Positions 15,970 through 21,589 of a stretch of DNA of 24,622 nt are shown here, piece after piece (the stretch's first letter is position 1; each line of letters begins with the position of its first letter). A program made the position numbers and the translations under genes. Below the pieces are notes generated by a model that saw nothing but the letters and a program-made list of their open reading frames with translations, did no database searches and was not told where the DNA came from. Source of the DNA: a virus; the IMG/VR virus record IMGVR_UViG_3300046010_003661, positions 1 through 24,622 of that record; one strand, given 5' to 3'.

Positions 15970-16739
15970 CCCGCAAAAGATTGTTTTTCGACATTGAGAC
16001 AAGCCCGAACATAGTTACGTCTTGGAGGATTGGTTATAATCTAAACATATCACCTGACAATATAATTCATGAAAGAGCAATTATTTGTGTTTGTTGGAAG
16101 TGGGAAGGTGAAGACGAAGTACACTCTTTGACTTGGGACAAAAACCAAGACGATAAACACCTATTAAAAAAGTTCATTAAGGAACTCAACAAAGCCGACG
16201 AAATAATAGGTCACAATGGGGATAGGTTCGACATTAAATGGTTACGTACACGCTGTATTTACCATGATATTGACATGTTCCCTACTTACCGTACTATTGA
16301 CACGCTTAAATACGCTAAAAGTGGGTTCTATTTCAACTCAAATAAACTAGACTACATTAGTAAGTTTCTCGGAGTGGGTGCAAAGACGGACACTGGAGGC
16401 TTTCAAACATGGAAAGATATCCTATTTGACAAAAGCGAGTCTGCTCTTAATCACATGGTCGAGTATTGCAAAAACGATGTCGTAATTTTAGAAAAGGTTT
16501 ACGACAAATTACGCCCTTATTCTAAACATAAAGTCAACTACGCTACTTTACGAGGTGGTGACCGTTGGAACTGCCCGAACTGCGGAACGGAAGACGTGAA
16601 GCTTCGCAAGACTTACACAACTGCGGCAGGTACGATAATGCACTCGTTAGGATGCAAGGCGGGATGTCGGTCGGCTTACTCAGTAAACAATAAAGTGTAC
16701 ATTGATTGGATTAAGCATAAGATGATAAACAATATTTAG
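15966..16739 (+). CDS. DnaQ-like 3'-5' exonuclease (DEDDy) with zinc ribbon
   Basis: A 257-residue protein with all three exonuclease motifs of the RNase H-like DEDDy group: FFDIET (D9, E11), GHNGDRFDIKWL (D89), and EYCKNDVVILEK (Y167, D171). The C-terminus carries four Cys in two pairs, C203/C206 (NCPNC) and C230/C234 (GCKAGC), probably a zinc ribbon for nucleic acid binding. It is the last gene of the late operon, overlaps the endolysin stop (ATGA), and is followed by a strong terminator. A role in genome processing or host DNA degradation late in infection is possible; polymerase domains are absent. Confidence 0.8.
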   Translation: MTRKRLFFDIETSPNIVTSWRIGYNLNISPDNIIHERAIICVCWKWEGEDEVHSLTWDKNQDDKHLLKKFIKELNKADEIIGHNGDRFDIKWLRTRCIYHDIDMFPTYRTIDTLKYAKSGFYFNSNKLDYISKFLGVGAKTDTGGFQTWKDILFDKSESALNHMVEYCKNDVVILEKVYDKLRPYSKHKVNYATLRGGDRWNCPNCGTEDVKLRKTYTTAAGTIMHSLGCKAGCRSAYSVNNKVYIDWIKHKMINNI

Positions 16740-16777
16740 TATCTTCGTACCACTTCTTTTTTTCATGTTAGGTTTAG

Positions 16778-16813
16778 ACGGGGTAATCTTAAGGGGTTAC
16801 CCTGTTTTTTTTT
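16778..16813 (+). terminator. Rho-independent terminator ending the late operon
   Basis: ACGGGGTAA (16778-16786) pairs with TTACCCTGT (16797-16805) with one G-T wobble, loop of 10 nt, followed by nine T (16805-16813). It is 39 nt after the exonuclease stop. Confidence 0.9.
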
Positions 16814-16830
16814 GCCAAATTTTAAGGCTA

Positions 16831-16878
16831 TACCCCCCAAGTATCCCCCCAAGTTGCCCCCCAAGTTACCCCCCAAGT
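16831..16878. repeat. Four tandem 12-bp repeats with C6 tracts (G-quadruplex-capable on the minus strand)
   Basis: Units TACCCCCCAAGT, ATCCCCCCAAGT, TGCCCCCCAAGT and TACCCCCCAAGT lie directly end to end; the last ten bases are identical in all, only the first two vary. The minus strand therefore has four G6 tracts with 6-nt loops. Such C-rich sequence stands out sharply in this AT-rich genome. Confidence 0.9.
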
Positions 16879-16926
16879 GTTACATTTCCGTCACATATTT
16901 AGAATAAGTTTGTGACAAATGTCACG
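16878..16926. promoter_or_regulatory. Two TGTGAC-type dyads, probable operators
   Basis: Dyad 1 is TGTTAC-ATTTCC-GTCACA (16878-16895) and dyad 2 is TGTGAC-AAAT-GTCACG (16911-16926), which contains the perfect palindrome GTGACA-AA-TGTCAC (16912-16925). Centres are 32 bp apart, about three helical turns, and a TTGACA box follows 32 bp further on. Binding by a dimeric regulator is inferred. Confidence 0.55.
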
Positions 16927-17050
16927 TTTTTTAAGTAATAAACTTGACAAAATTCAAATTCTGAAAAGTTTTTTTTCACTCTGAAACCCTTACTACCATT
17001 GACTTTTAAAATAAACTTTAAATTATTTTGTTAAAAAAGTGTGCAAAAGA

Positions 17051-17080
17051 TTGCGTATTAAAAATAAAGCAGTAGATTTG
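17051..17080 (+). promoter_or_regulatory. Host-type (TAnnTTTG) early promoter
   Basis: TTG at 17051-17053, 19 nt, then TAGATTTG at 17073-17080, an exact match to the Bacteroidota -7 element with normal spacing to a -33 box. The first small early gene begins 36 nt downstream, so this likely starts the early operon. Confidence 0.7.
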
Positions 17081-17116
17081 TAAGGTCAATAAGGCACAAA
17101 CGAAAAAATAAACGAC

Positions 17117-17284
17117 ATGAAAACTTTTAAATTTGATATTTACTACACAATAGATGGTGTTGAAAATCACAAAGTTATAACAACAGTAAGTAAAGAAAAT
17201 GCTTGGGAAATCTTTAAACAATGGATGGATGCGTTTGGAACTGGCAAAGAGAAAAACATTGAAATTTATAGACAATTTAAATAA
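17117..17284 (+). CDS. Early mini-protein, paralog of the gene at 18178
   Basis: A 55-residue protein starting MKTFKFDIYYTIDG, with TTVSKENAWEIFKQW (22-36) and ending NIEIYRQFK. It shares with the 48-residue product at 18178 the pattern M-K-x-F-K-x-x-x-Y, then T-x-V-S-K-E-(N/D)-A, then W, then I-x-I-Y, suggesting a common beta-beta-alpha-beta mini-fold. It is the first gene after the early promoter, where phages often encode small host-takeover proteins. A longer frame in another register (17199-17393) overlaps it and is judged spurious because of this similarity. Function unknown. Confidence 0.6.
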   Translation: MKTFKFDIYYTIDGVENHKVITTVSKENAWEIFKQWMDAFGTGKEKNIEIYRQFK

Positions 17285-17343
17285 ATCAAAACGGGGGGTG
17301 CGCATCCACAACGCACATTTACAAAACATCAAAAACAAAACAC

Positions 17344-17457
17344 ATGAAAAACTTAATCAACTACTTCACACCACGCAACTCAGACGAGCGTAACGCCTTA
17401 GGCGGTCTTTTCGTCGGAATCGTAATCATTTTATTAATCATCATCTTAATACCTTAA
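17344..17457 (+). CDS. 37-residue single-span membrane mini-protein
   Basis: Starts MKNLINYFTPRNSDERNALG, then a hydrophobic segment of about 17 residues (LFVGIVIILLIIILIP) reaching the C-terminus. The soluble part is N-terminal, and the gene fits in the colinear early operon, 3 nt before the next ATG. Its leader holds a G6 run and a GTGCG/CGCAC hairpin (17292-17316). A membrane-acting phage peptide is plausible, such as one modifying host envelope or blocking superinfection; nothing in sequence proves it. Confidence 0.55.
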   Translation: MKNLINYFTPRNSDERNALGGLFVGIVIILLIIILIP

Positions 17458-17460
17458 ACC

Positions 17461-17676
17461 ATGACAGCTTACGAATTTAAACAAGCAGTAATTATCGAAC
17501 AGAAAAACGATAAAATAGATGCACTCATCGAGGGCTACAAAGAAATCATGCGCCAACTAAACCACAACTTTAAGGTCGCAAAGACGGACGCAGAAAAGAC
17601 GGCTTACTACACCGCAAGAGACATTGTAGAAACGACACTATTAGACATTACACAAGAAAACATTTTAGACTTATAA
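17461..17676 (+). CDS. Small helical early protein
   Basis: A 71-residue protein, mostly helical and charged (FKQAVIIEQKNDKIDALIEG), likely a short coiled coil or helical hairpin. It starts 3 nt after the membrane mini-protein stop and ends 2 nt before the next start. No recognised domain. Function unknown. Confidence 0.65.
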   Translation: MTAYEFKQAVIIEQKNDKIDALIEGYKEIMRQLNHNFKVAKTDAEKTAYYTARDIVETTLLDITQENILDL

Positions 17677-17678
17677 CC

Positions 17679-17846
17679 ATGTACGAAAAGCAACTAATAG
17701 AATGTGACGAATGCAACGGCTTAGGTGTCGTTGAAGGTCAAACCGACGAAGGGGATTATTCTCGAATGGGAATGTTCCGTTGCAATGAGTGCGAGGGATC
17801 AGGTGAAGTATATATTTATGTAGAAGACTATGAAGCAGAAGAATAA
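17679..17846 (+). CDS. Mini-protein with two DnaJ-type CxxCxGxG zinc motifs
   Basis: A 55-residue acidic protein with CDECNGLG (residues 9-16) and CNECEGSG (35-42). Two such motifs form one zinc site in the DnaJ zinc-finger domain, and the 18-residue spacing suits a stand-alone zinc ribbon. The C-terminus is acidic (EDYEAEE). The end overlaps the next gene by 17 nt. It might bind unfolded protein or a host partner through the zinc knuckle; no J domain is present. The gene is real by its dense motif content and its exact fit in the operon. Confidence 0.7.
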   Translation: MYEKQLIECDECNGLGVVEGQTDEGDYSRMGMFRCNECEGSGEVYIYVEDYEAEE

Positions 17847-17988
17847 GATAAAGTGCAACCTAACGCACTTTCAAGAGCAATTTAAACGGCAGTTAGCAAT
17901 CACCCACGGTGACCGAAAGAACTGGTGGACGAATTACAACGCAGAATTAGTAAACCGAATCAGTGAAATTAAAAAAGCAACGACATGA
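17830..17988 (+). CDS. Small basic early protein
   Basis: A 52-residue basic protein (MKQKNKIKCNLTHFQEQFKR ... KNWWTNYNAELVNRISEIKK). It overlaps the previous gene by 17 nt in another frame and its stop overlaps the next start (ATGA), which supports it as a coding region. A WW pair is followed by a helix. Basic charge suggests nucleic acid contact, but no motif is recognised. Confidence 0.5.
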   Translation: MKQKNKIKCNLTHFQEQFKRQLAITHGDRKNWWTNYNAELVNRISEIKKATT

Positions 17989-18191
17989 AAACACCAATTG
18001 AACAATTAATTGAAGACCTAATAAAACATGATTTAATCAAAGCGGATGGATTTACAACCACGCTAATGTTAAAGGCAAAGCAAGTTGAATACGAACAAAT
18101 ACTTAATACTCATAAATTGGCTAAATTTTTTACAAGTGGTGATGAGTATTACAATACAACCTTTAAAAACACGAACGATGAAAAGATTTAA
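17985..18191 (+). CDS. Small early protein of unknown function
   Basis: A 68-residue protein, MKTPIEQLIEDLIKHDLIKA at the start, then a predicted helix (LMLKAKQVEYEQIL). More AT-rich than the genes around it. Starts in an ATGA overlap and ends 14 nt inside the next gene. Not recognised. Confidence 0.6.
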   Translation: MKTPIEQLIEDLIKHDLIKADGFTTTLMLKAKQVEYEQILNTHKLAKFFTSGDEYYNTTFKNTNDEKI

Positions 18192-18324
18192 AGTAATATA
18201 CAAAGGCTACGCACACAAAACATGGATAGAAATGTTTAAGATAGTGACCGCAGTAAGCAAAGAAGACGCACGAAAAAAAGCGGATTTATGGGAAGGTGTA
18301 ATAATTGATATTTACGAAATATGA
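18178..18324 (+). CDS. Early mini-protein, paralog of the gene at 17117
   Basis: A 48-residue protein, MKRFKVIYKGYAHK, then TAVSKEDARKKADLW and IIDIYEI. The start at 18178 is preferred over an ATG at 18085 because it gives the MKxFK beginning shared with the 17117 product and a short overlap with the gene before it. It ends in an ATGA overlap with the next gene. The S-K-E-(N/D)-A segment before a helix resembles small phage domains where V-x-A-x-S-x-E-x-A leads into a helix. Function unknown. Confidence 0.6.
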   Translation: MKRFKVIYKGYAHKTWIEMFKIVTAVSKEDARKKADLWEGVIIDIYEI

Positions 18325-18575
18325 CCAACGACCTAAAACTCATAGCCTCGACGGCAATCCTCCCGGTACTTGCCGACTTCCTCGAAGACCTAAACGAAGA
18401 CAAAGCCTTTAGAACCGATATGAAGGTAGTTACACTAAACCTCATCAGTCAAATACGAAAACTCGATGAAAGGATCATGAAACACGCATCGAACGAAACA
18501 AGCGAACAACAAGTAAACATACAAATAGCATTTAGGCAATGGTTAAAGTCAGCGCAATCTACGGAAGAAAATTAA
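18321..18575 (+). CDS. Helical early protein of unknown function
   Basis: An 84-residue protein, largely helical (LASTAILPVLADFLEDLNED-type hydrophobic/acidic spacing near the start; NLISQIRKLDERIMKHA at about 40-56). It starts in an ATGA overlap and its end overlaps the DnaA-like gene by 37 nt. Not recognised. Confidence 0.65.
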   Translation: MTNDLKLIASTAILPVLADFLEDLNEDKAFRTDMKVVTLNLISQIRKLDERIMKHASNETSEQQVNIQIAFRQWLKSAQSTEEN

Positions 18576-18979
18576 AGGACATAAAGTCCTACCTACCGAA
18601 AAGGAACTTTTACACCATGCACGAGTTCTTTTTAGTGTGTCCGTGTTCGCATGAGTCACTAAAGGAAGCAAACCGACTTCGTCAGCTCATGCAGTGGCGA
18701 CAAGTTGGTATGGTTTGGGCTACGCTCTCAGGCTTTTCACTAACGGAAGCGGGGAAAATGTTTAACAAGAACCACGCAACGGTTATACATTCCCAAGAAA
18801 TGGTTAAGTTAGCACTGGAAGGTTACCACCCCGAACTATTAGAAAAGCTAAACGAGGTTTTGGAGTGCATCGAAATCACGAACGCTCACGCCAATGATTA
18901 CAATACGGCTTTGATTATTTCGGCACGTAGGATTGAGAACTTGTTGAAAACTCGTTACAAAAGATTAAACCAAATTTAG
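18539..18979 (+). CDS. DnaA domain-IV-like DNA-binding protein
   Basis: A 146-residue protein. Residues 58-90 (MVWATLSGFSLTEAGKMF, then NKNHATVIHSQE) match the helix-turn-helix of the C-terminal domain of DnaA, including the signature H-x-T-V-I-H-S with His79. The AAA+ domain of DnaA is absent, so it would bind DnaA boxes or phage iterons without ATP-driven opening. It stands at the end of the early small-gene cluster, before the initiator and helicase genes. ATG 18539 overlaps the preceding gene by 37 nt; ATG 18617 is a possible shorter start that keeps the domain. Its 3' end contains the first box of a putative late promoter. Confidence 0.75.
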   Translation: MVKVSAIYGRKLKDIKSYLPKRNFYTMHEFFLVCPCSHESLKEANRLRQLMQWRQVGMVWATLSGFSLTEAGKMFNKNHATVIHSQEMVKLALEGYHPELLEKLNEVLECIEITNAHANDYNTALIISARRIENLLKTRYKRLNQI

Positions 18980-18998
18980 AATATAGTACTTATATTAG
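18966..18998 (+). promoter_or_regulatory. Putative phage late promoter, copy 4 (TAAACCAA-N13-TACTTATATTAG)
   Basis: TAAACCAA at 18966-18973 (one change from TTAACCAA), exactly 13 nt, then TACTTATATTAG at 18987-18998. No start codon follows at the distance seen in the other three copies; instead a structured segment ending in a terminator follows. This supports a transcriptional rather than translational role for the element. Confidence 0.55.
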
Positions 18999-18999
18999 T

Positions 19000-19096
19000 A
19001 GACAAGTTCGCTTCCACATTATAGAACTTTAAGGTGTTATTTAGCCCTATTAATCAGTAGCGACGTGGAAGCCGTGAAAGTTAATGGGGCTTTTTT
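19000..19096 (+). ncRNA. Candidate structured small RNA, about 97 nt, with interleaved stems
   Basis: Between a promoter-like element and a T run lie GCTTCCAC (19010-19017) pairing perfectly with GTGGAAGC (19065-19072), and AGCCCTATTAA (19043-19053) pairing with TTAATGGGGCT (19081-19091) with one wobble. The order of the four strands is that of an H-type pseudoknot. A smaller hairpin is possible at 19021-19027 with 19034-19040. No open frame of note fits inside. The 5' end is estimated from the promoter and is uncertain. It may instead be only an elaborate terminator or leader. Confidence 0.5.
19043..19096 (+). terminator. Terminator closing the candidate small RNA unit
   Basis: The 11-bp stem AGCCCTATTAA / TTAATGGGGCT (one T-G wobble) has a long 27-nt loop and runs straight into six T (19091-19096). 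The ATG at 19084 lies inside the 3' stem strand, which argues against it as a gene start. Confidence 0.75.
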
Positions 19097-19116
19097 ATTT
19101 ATTTAAAACTTGCATT

Positions 19117-19320
19117 ATGGCAGTTAGAAAAATTTTTACGGGTAGTGACGATAGTACTACTGGAGATTATGAGTTATGTGTTTATGAAGCGGAAGGAAGT
19201 ATTTTAATTGAAATAGATTCTAAGGATTTGCCACCCGCATACATTAACTTGGATTTAGATACTTTGAATGAATTAATTATTGAACTGAAACGCATAGAAA
19301 TTTTAATAATGAAACAATGA
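19117..19320 (+). CDS. Small protein of unknown function
   Basis: A 67-residue acidic protein from ATG 19117 (MAVRKIFTGSDDSTTGDYEL). The upstream ATG 19084 is inside a terminator stem and is rejected. The sequence alternates short strands (YEAEGSILIEIDSKD) with a C-terminal helix (LNELIIELKRIEILIMKQ). It ends in an ATGA overlap with the initiator gene. Small proteins of this type often lead phage replication operons. Not recognised. Confidence 0.6.
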   Translation: MAVRKIFTGSDDSTTGDYELCVYEAEGSILIEIDSKDLPPAYINLDLDTLNELIIELKRIEILIMKQ

Positions 19321-19991
19321 ACGGATATGAATTAAGCCGAAAGTGGTTTGACTGGTGTTTTGAGAACCCTGAGCGCATTTCCCCAAACCATACAGCACTT
19401 TATTTTTTTATTATTGAACACTGCAACCGATTGGGATGGAAGGCTAAATTTGGTCTTCCTACCACAATGGTTAAGGAAGCAATAGGAATACGCTCATACA
19501 ATACATACATAAATACGTTGAATGATTTAGTTGATTTCGGGTTTGTAGTAATGATTGAAAAAAGTAAAAATCAATACTCAAGCAATATAGTTGCCCTATC
19601 AAATTTTGACAAAGCACATGACAAAGCACTTGATAAAGCATTAATAAAGCACACGACAAAGCAATGTGAAAGCAATAGTAGTATAGTTAAACAAGAAACA
19701 ATAAACAAAGAACAAGTACACCCACTCGTTATTTATTTAAATACTAATTGTAAACAAGTGCAAGGTTTAGCCTCACCAATAAACAACTTGGACGCTGAAC
19801 GTCTGCTAGTTGAATTTGACAAACACGACCTAGTAGAAGTGTTTATGGCTATGGAAAATACTAAAGACCTTAAAAAGAAATACAACAGTGCTAATTTGAC
19901 GGTTAGGTCTTGGATAAAAACACGACAAAAAAACAATAGTACCTTCGGACAAATTAAACAACAAGACAAATTCAAAGCAGCATGGCAATAG
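19317..19991 (+). CDS. Winged-helix replication initiator (lambda O / DnaD-like)
   Basis: A 224-residue protein. Residues 1-95 look like a winged-helix domain of phage replisome organisers (ALYFFIIEHCNRLGWKAKFG, PTTMVKEAIGI, TLNDLVDFGFVVMIEKS). Residues 97-116 (FDKAHDKALDKALIKHTTKQ) come from a DNA repeat array. The C-terminal part (LDAERLLVEFDKHDLVEVFM to TVRSWIKTRQ) resembles the helical C-terminal domain of DnaD-type loaders. It overlaps the helicase gene by 10 nt, the usual initiator-helicase pairing. The expected role is binding the phage origin and loading the helicase. Confidence 0.7.
   Translation: MNGYELSRKWFDWCFENPERISPNHTALYFFIIEHCNRLGWKAKFGLPTTMVKEAIGIRSYNTYINTLNDLVDFGFVVMIEKSKNQYSSNIVALSNFDKAHDKALDKALIKHTTKQCESNSSIVKQETINKEQVHPLVIYLNTNCKQVQGLASPINNLDAERLLVEFDKHDLVEVFMAMENTKDLKKKYNSANLTVRSWIKTRQKNNSTFGQIKQQDKFKAAWQ
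19607..19665 (+). repeat. In-gene iterons, five units of about 12 bp (TGACAAAGCACx)
   Basis: Units TGACAAAGCACA, TGACAAAGCACT, TGATAAAGCAT, TAATAAAGCACA and CGACAAAGCAAT follow each other without gaps; a degenerate sixth may follow. AT-rich sequence lies downstream. Iterons inside an initiator gene mark the origin in lambda O, so this is an origin candidate. Confidence 0.75.
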
Positions 19992-20965
19992 AAGGATTTA
20001 AAATAACTCAACCCGAAGACGTATTTAACCAACTCAAAACATACCGAGACAAATACCACGACAAGGGTAAGTATTTAGGGTTTGAAAGTTTAGATAAACA
20101 CTATTCAATGCAGTTAGGAAATTGTACGGATTGGACGGGCTTTCCGATGAGTGGTAAAACACAAGTATTAATGGAGGTGCTAGTTAACTCGTCAATGTTT
20201 TATTCGTGGAAACATTTGCTTTACTTTCCTGACGTTGGAAACAATGTCGAAATCATTGCAGACCTATTGCACAAAAAGACGAGCAAGTCATTTGACCCAA
20301 ACAAGCCAAACACGATTACGGACAAAGAAATTGAAATTAACTTGGAATGGGTTCTATTACATTTTTACGTACTAACCAAAACGGACGTAAAAGCAAAGAT
20401 GACACCGATGGCATTTTGGGACTTTGCAGCTGAACTAAAAAAGACCGTTGGACTTGAGACGGCAAGTATAGATAGTTGGAAAGATATGAACCACCCTTAC
20501 GACCAATTTGGAGGATATGCGACTTATTTGGAGTTTGTCCTTCCGTATCGTAACCACATTGCCGAAGAAAACAATTTGCACCTTCACACGATTATACACC
20601 CAAAGTTGACCGAGAAAGAAAACGGAAAAAGAAACCCTCCCGGGCCCTACGACCTCAAAGGGGGCTCGGAATGGTTTAATAGTGGCAAGTGCATGATAAC
20701 TGTACACCGACACGATGTAATGGAAAACAAGGCTACGATAATTTTCAATAAGATTAAGCCCCGTTCCGTTGGTTCAATAGGTGAAATAGAACTTTTCTTC
20801 GACTTAAATTCACTTACTTACTACGAACTGGACGCAGTTAACCCGAGTAATTTACAAAAGCGTTACGCATCCCCAAAGGGTCAAACAATAAGCAGTAAAT
20901 TAGTACCCGAACTTAATGTGATTATACCACCAACGAACCTATTTATTAACGACTTACCTTTTTAA
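19982..20965 (+). CDS. DnaB/Twinkle-like replicative helicase (RecA-type ATPase)
   Basis: A 327-residue protein with Walker A GFPMSGKT (53-60), a Walker B-like ASIDSWKDM (D164), TIIHPK (203-208, Lys208 after His-Pro) and YDLKGGSEWFN (223-233), then a TVHR segment with a possible arginine finger. This order matches the helicase domain of the DnaB/Twinkle superfamily 4; the primase part found in T7 gp4 is absent and no separate primase is visible. It overlaps the initiator gene and is followed 1 nt later by the GIY-YIG-like gene. The likely role is unwinding at the phage fork. Confidence 0.75.
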   Translation: MAIEGFKITQPEDVFNQLKTYRDKYHDKGKYLGFESLDKHYSMQLGNCTDWTGFPMSGKTQVLMEVLVNSSMFYSWKHLLYFPDVGNNVEIIADLLHKKTSKSFDPNKPNTITDKEIEINLEWVLLHFYVLTKTDVKAKMTPMAFWDFAAELKKTVGLETASIDSWKDMNHPYDQFGGYATYLEFVLPYRNHIAEENNLHLHTIIHPKLTEKENGKRNPPGPYDLKGGSEWFNSGKCMITVHRHDVMENKATIIFNKIKPRSVGSIGEIELFFDLNSLTYYELDAVNPSNLQKRYASPKGQTISSKLVPELNVIIPPTNLFINDLPF

Positions 20966-20966
20966 C

Positions 20967-21320
20967 ATGAAAAAATCAGGACTATATATTTGTAAATGTT
21001 ATCAATTAAACATAAACACAAATAAGATGCATCCAGTATTAAAGTTTGGAATGACAAATAATATTGACACGAGAATGTACTACTATAATCGAGATGGAAT
21101 TAAGAAAAAATTAATTGCTTTTTTCCCTTGTGATAATGCAAAATTTCGTGAAGATTTATTTAAAGAATTTTCATCTTTTGCAGATAATTTAAGAGGTCAA
21201 AAACACGAATACATTGATTTTGAAAGTAATTATTTTAAAAGAATGTACAATGATTTGACACATTGGTCAAAAGTAACTTGGATAAAAACACCGCAAGGTA
21301 TAGAATTTAATGAACTATGA
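20967..21320 (+). CDS. GIY-YIG-superfamily-like protein (T5orf172-like)
   Basis: A 117-residue protein: GLYICKCYQLN at the start, KFGMTNNIDTRMYYYNRDG (26-44, with Arg36), REDLFKEF (Glu62) and KHEYIDFE (79-86). This matches the order of a GIY-YIG/T5orf172 nuclease domain, where K-I-G-x-T ... R ... E are key, although the first GIY motif is weak. The gene is visibly more AT-rich than the helicase before it, with AAT/GAT codons where neighbours prefer AAC/GAC. It may be an acquired or mobile gene. It lies in a 4-nt overlap with the next gene. Activity unproven. Confidence 0.55.
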   Translation: MKKSGLYICKCYQLNINTNKMHPVLKFGMTNNIDTRMYYYNRDGIKKKLIAFFPCDNAKFREDLFKEFSSFADNLRGQKHEYIDFESNYFKRMYNDLTHWSKVTWIKTPQGIEFNEL

Positions 21321-21589
21321 AAGAACTAGACATTTTAACCGCACAAATAAACCTTCGTACACTTGACCAAGCGTTAAGCATGAGCATTGAAGACTTGAAG
21401 ACGAAACACGCACACCGAGTTGACTTGATTAAGCCGATGGAAGAAAGACAAATCGAACTAAAGGAAGCCATGTTAACCTTTTACCGAGTTTGCGAAGACC
21501 ATAAACAAGTGGTTAAGAAATACTACTCAGTTTACGAAGAGAATTTAGAATTGAAAAAACAAGTAAACGACTTAAAGATTTTATTATGA
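21317..21589 (+). CDS. Coiled-coil protein of unknown function
   Basis: A 90-residue, almost fully helical protein, Lys/Glu/Leu-rich with heptad-like spacing (RQIELKEAMLTFYRV; VYEENLELKKQVNDLKILL). Overlaps both neighbours by 4 nt. Not recognised; a dimerising accessory factor is the simplest reading. Confidence 0.65.
   Translation: MKELDILTAQINLRTLDQALSMSIEDLKTKHAHRVDLIKPMEERQIELKEAMLTFYRVCEDHKQVVKKYYSVYEENLELKKQVNDLKILL

Larger units (their letters stand above)
16740..17116. other. Non-coding control region between late and early modules
   Basis: A 377-bp stretch without a credible gene. It holds, in order, the late terminator, four 12-bp C6 repeats, two TGTGAC-type dyads spaced 32 bp, a further TTGACA box at 16944, A/T-rich tracts, and a host-type promoter at 17051-17080. 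It is a candidate regulatory switch or replication origin. The leftward open frame at 17018-17338 is judged spurious. Confidence 0.7.

Noticed and set aside
16831-16878. CRISPR array
   Set aside because: Units are 12 bp with no spacers and no cas genes nearby.
17018-17338. Leftward 106-codon open frame over the early promoter
   Set aside because: Hydrophobic, Phe/Cys-rich reading typical of antisense to A-rich DNA; it covers the promoter and a better gene at 17117 on the other strand.
17199-17393. Rightward 64-codon frame overlapping two mini-genes
   Set aside because: It conflicts with the 17117 and 17344 genes, which have paralog or membrane-domain support and clean operon spacing.
19000-19096. 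tRNA gene
   Set aside because: No cloverleaf, anticodon stem or T-loop; pairings are interleaved instead.
19084-19116. ATG at 19084 as gene start
   Set aside because: It lies within the 3' strand of a terminator stem; ATG 19117 fits better.
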